This document shows, piece after piece, positions 5,174-5,253 of a DNA stretch of 5,253 bases. How positions within the stretch are numbered: the first letter of the stretch is position 1; each line of letters opens with the position of its first letter. Location of the stretch: the NCBI GenBank assembly GCA_003486725.1, contig DNGD01000057.1:1-5253 (forward strand), in the 5' to 3' direction. The notes under the pieces are model-generated. The model saw only the letters and a list, made by a program, of their open reading frames with translations, ran no database searches and was not told the origin of the DNA. Position numbers and translations under genes: made by a program. The DNA comes from Rhodospirillaceae bacterium (GTDB lineage Bacteria; Pseudomonadota; Alphaproteobacteria; UBA9219).

Positions 5174-5253
5174 TGTCCCTTTCCCCCATCACCGAAATTA
5201 TCGACGAGGCGCGGGCAGGGCGGATGTACATCCTTGTCGACGACGAGGACCGT
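5173..5253 (+). CDS. ribB: 3,4-dihydroxy-2-butanone 4-phosphate synthase (RibB or RibBA), N-terminus only
   Basis: This enzyme turns ribulose 5-phosphate into formate and 3,4-dihydroxy-2-butanone 4-phosphate, the four-carbon unit of riboflavin. Only the first 27 codons lie in the window before the right edge. They read from MSLSPITEIIDEARAG to YILVDDEDR. This matches the N-terminus of the RibB domain, where the DDEDRENEGD motif carries active-site acids, and the window ends just as that motif begins. The ATG overlaps the ribE stop codon by one base (TAATG), and AAAGAGGG (5157-5164) lies 8 bases upstream, so coupled translation is likely. Whether the protein is RibB alone or a RibBA fusion with GTP cyclohydrolase II cannot be seen here; fusions are common in alphaproteobacteria. 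Confidence 0.88.
   Translation, partial: MSLSPITEIIDEARAGRMYILVDDEDR

Overview
The window looks like chromosomal DNA from an alphaproteobacterium. The conserved proteins read as alphaproteobacterial, and rpiB-glyA-nrdR leading into riboflavin genes is a familiar gene order in that class. The genus cannot be named from this sequence. The conserved genes are fairly GC-rich (36 of 60 bases are G or C at 3061-3120). All supported genes are on the + strand.

Layout. Positions 2-430 are the 3' end of lpxD (lipid A acyltransferase), followed by a long hairpin at 461-500. Positions 541-1620 form an AT-richer stretch (20/60 G+C at 541-600, 23/60 at 1081-1140). It has its own promoter (590-618) and two genes I do not recognise, of 110 and 192 codons. 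A perfect 19-bp palindrome lies between these genes. A strong, two-way intrinsic terminator lies inside the second gene, about 90 bases before its stop codon. Positions 1669-2301 are queH (epoxyqueuosine reductase, last step of queuosine synthesis). Positions 2340-5253 are a tight run of rpiB, glyA, nrdR, ribE and the start of ribB or ribBA. Its gaps are 22, 3 and 10 bases, and the last junction overlaps by 1 base, so it is probably one operon.

How the genes fit together. The rpiB-to-rib run links precursor supply: pentose phosphates (RpiB), one-carbon units (GlyA), control of ribonucleotide reductase (NrdR) and flavin synthesis (RibE, RibB). Ribulose 5-phosphate, the product of RpiB, is the substrate of RibB. 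ribD, often found between nrdR and ribE in related genomes, is missing here.

Most interesting points. (1) The terminator inside the 192-codon gene suggests either a message without a stop codon, as known for E. coli arfA, or a recent extension of the reading frame. (2) The RpiB copy is divergent in two usually conserved motifs. (3) The two unknown genes form an AT-rich island between housekeeping genes. I found no CRISPR array, tRNA, rRNA, transposase or riboswitch.
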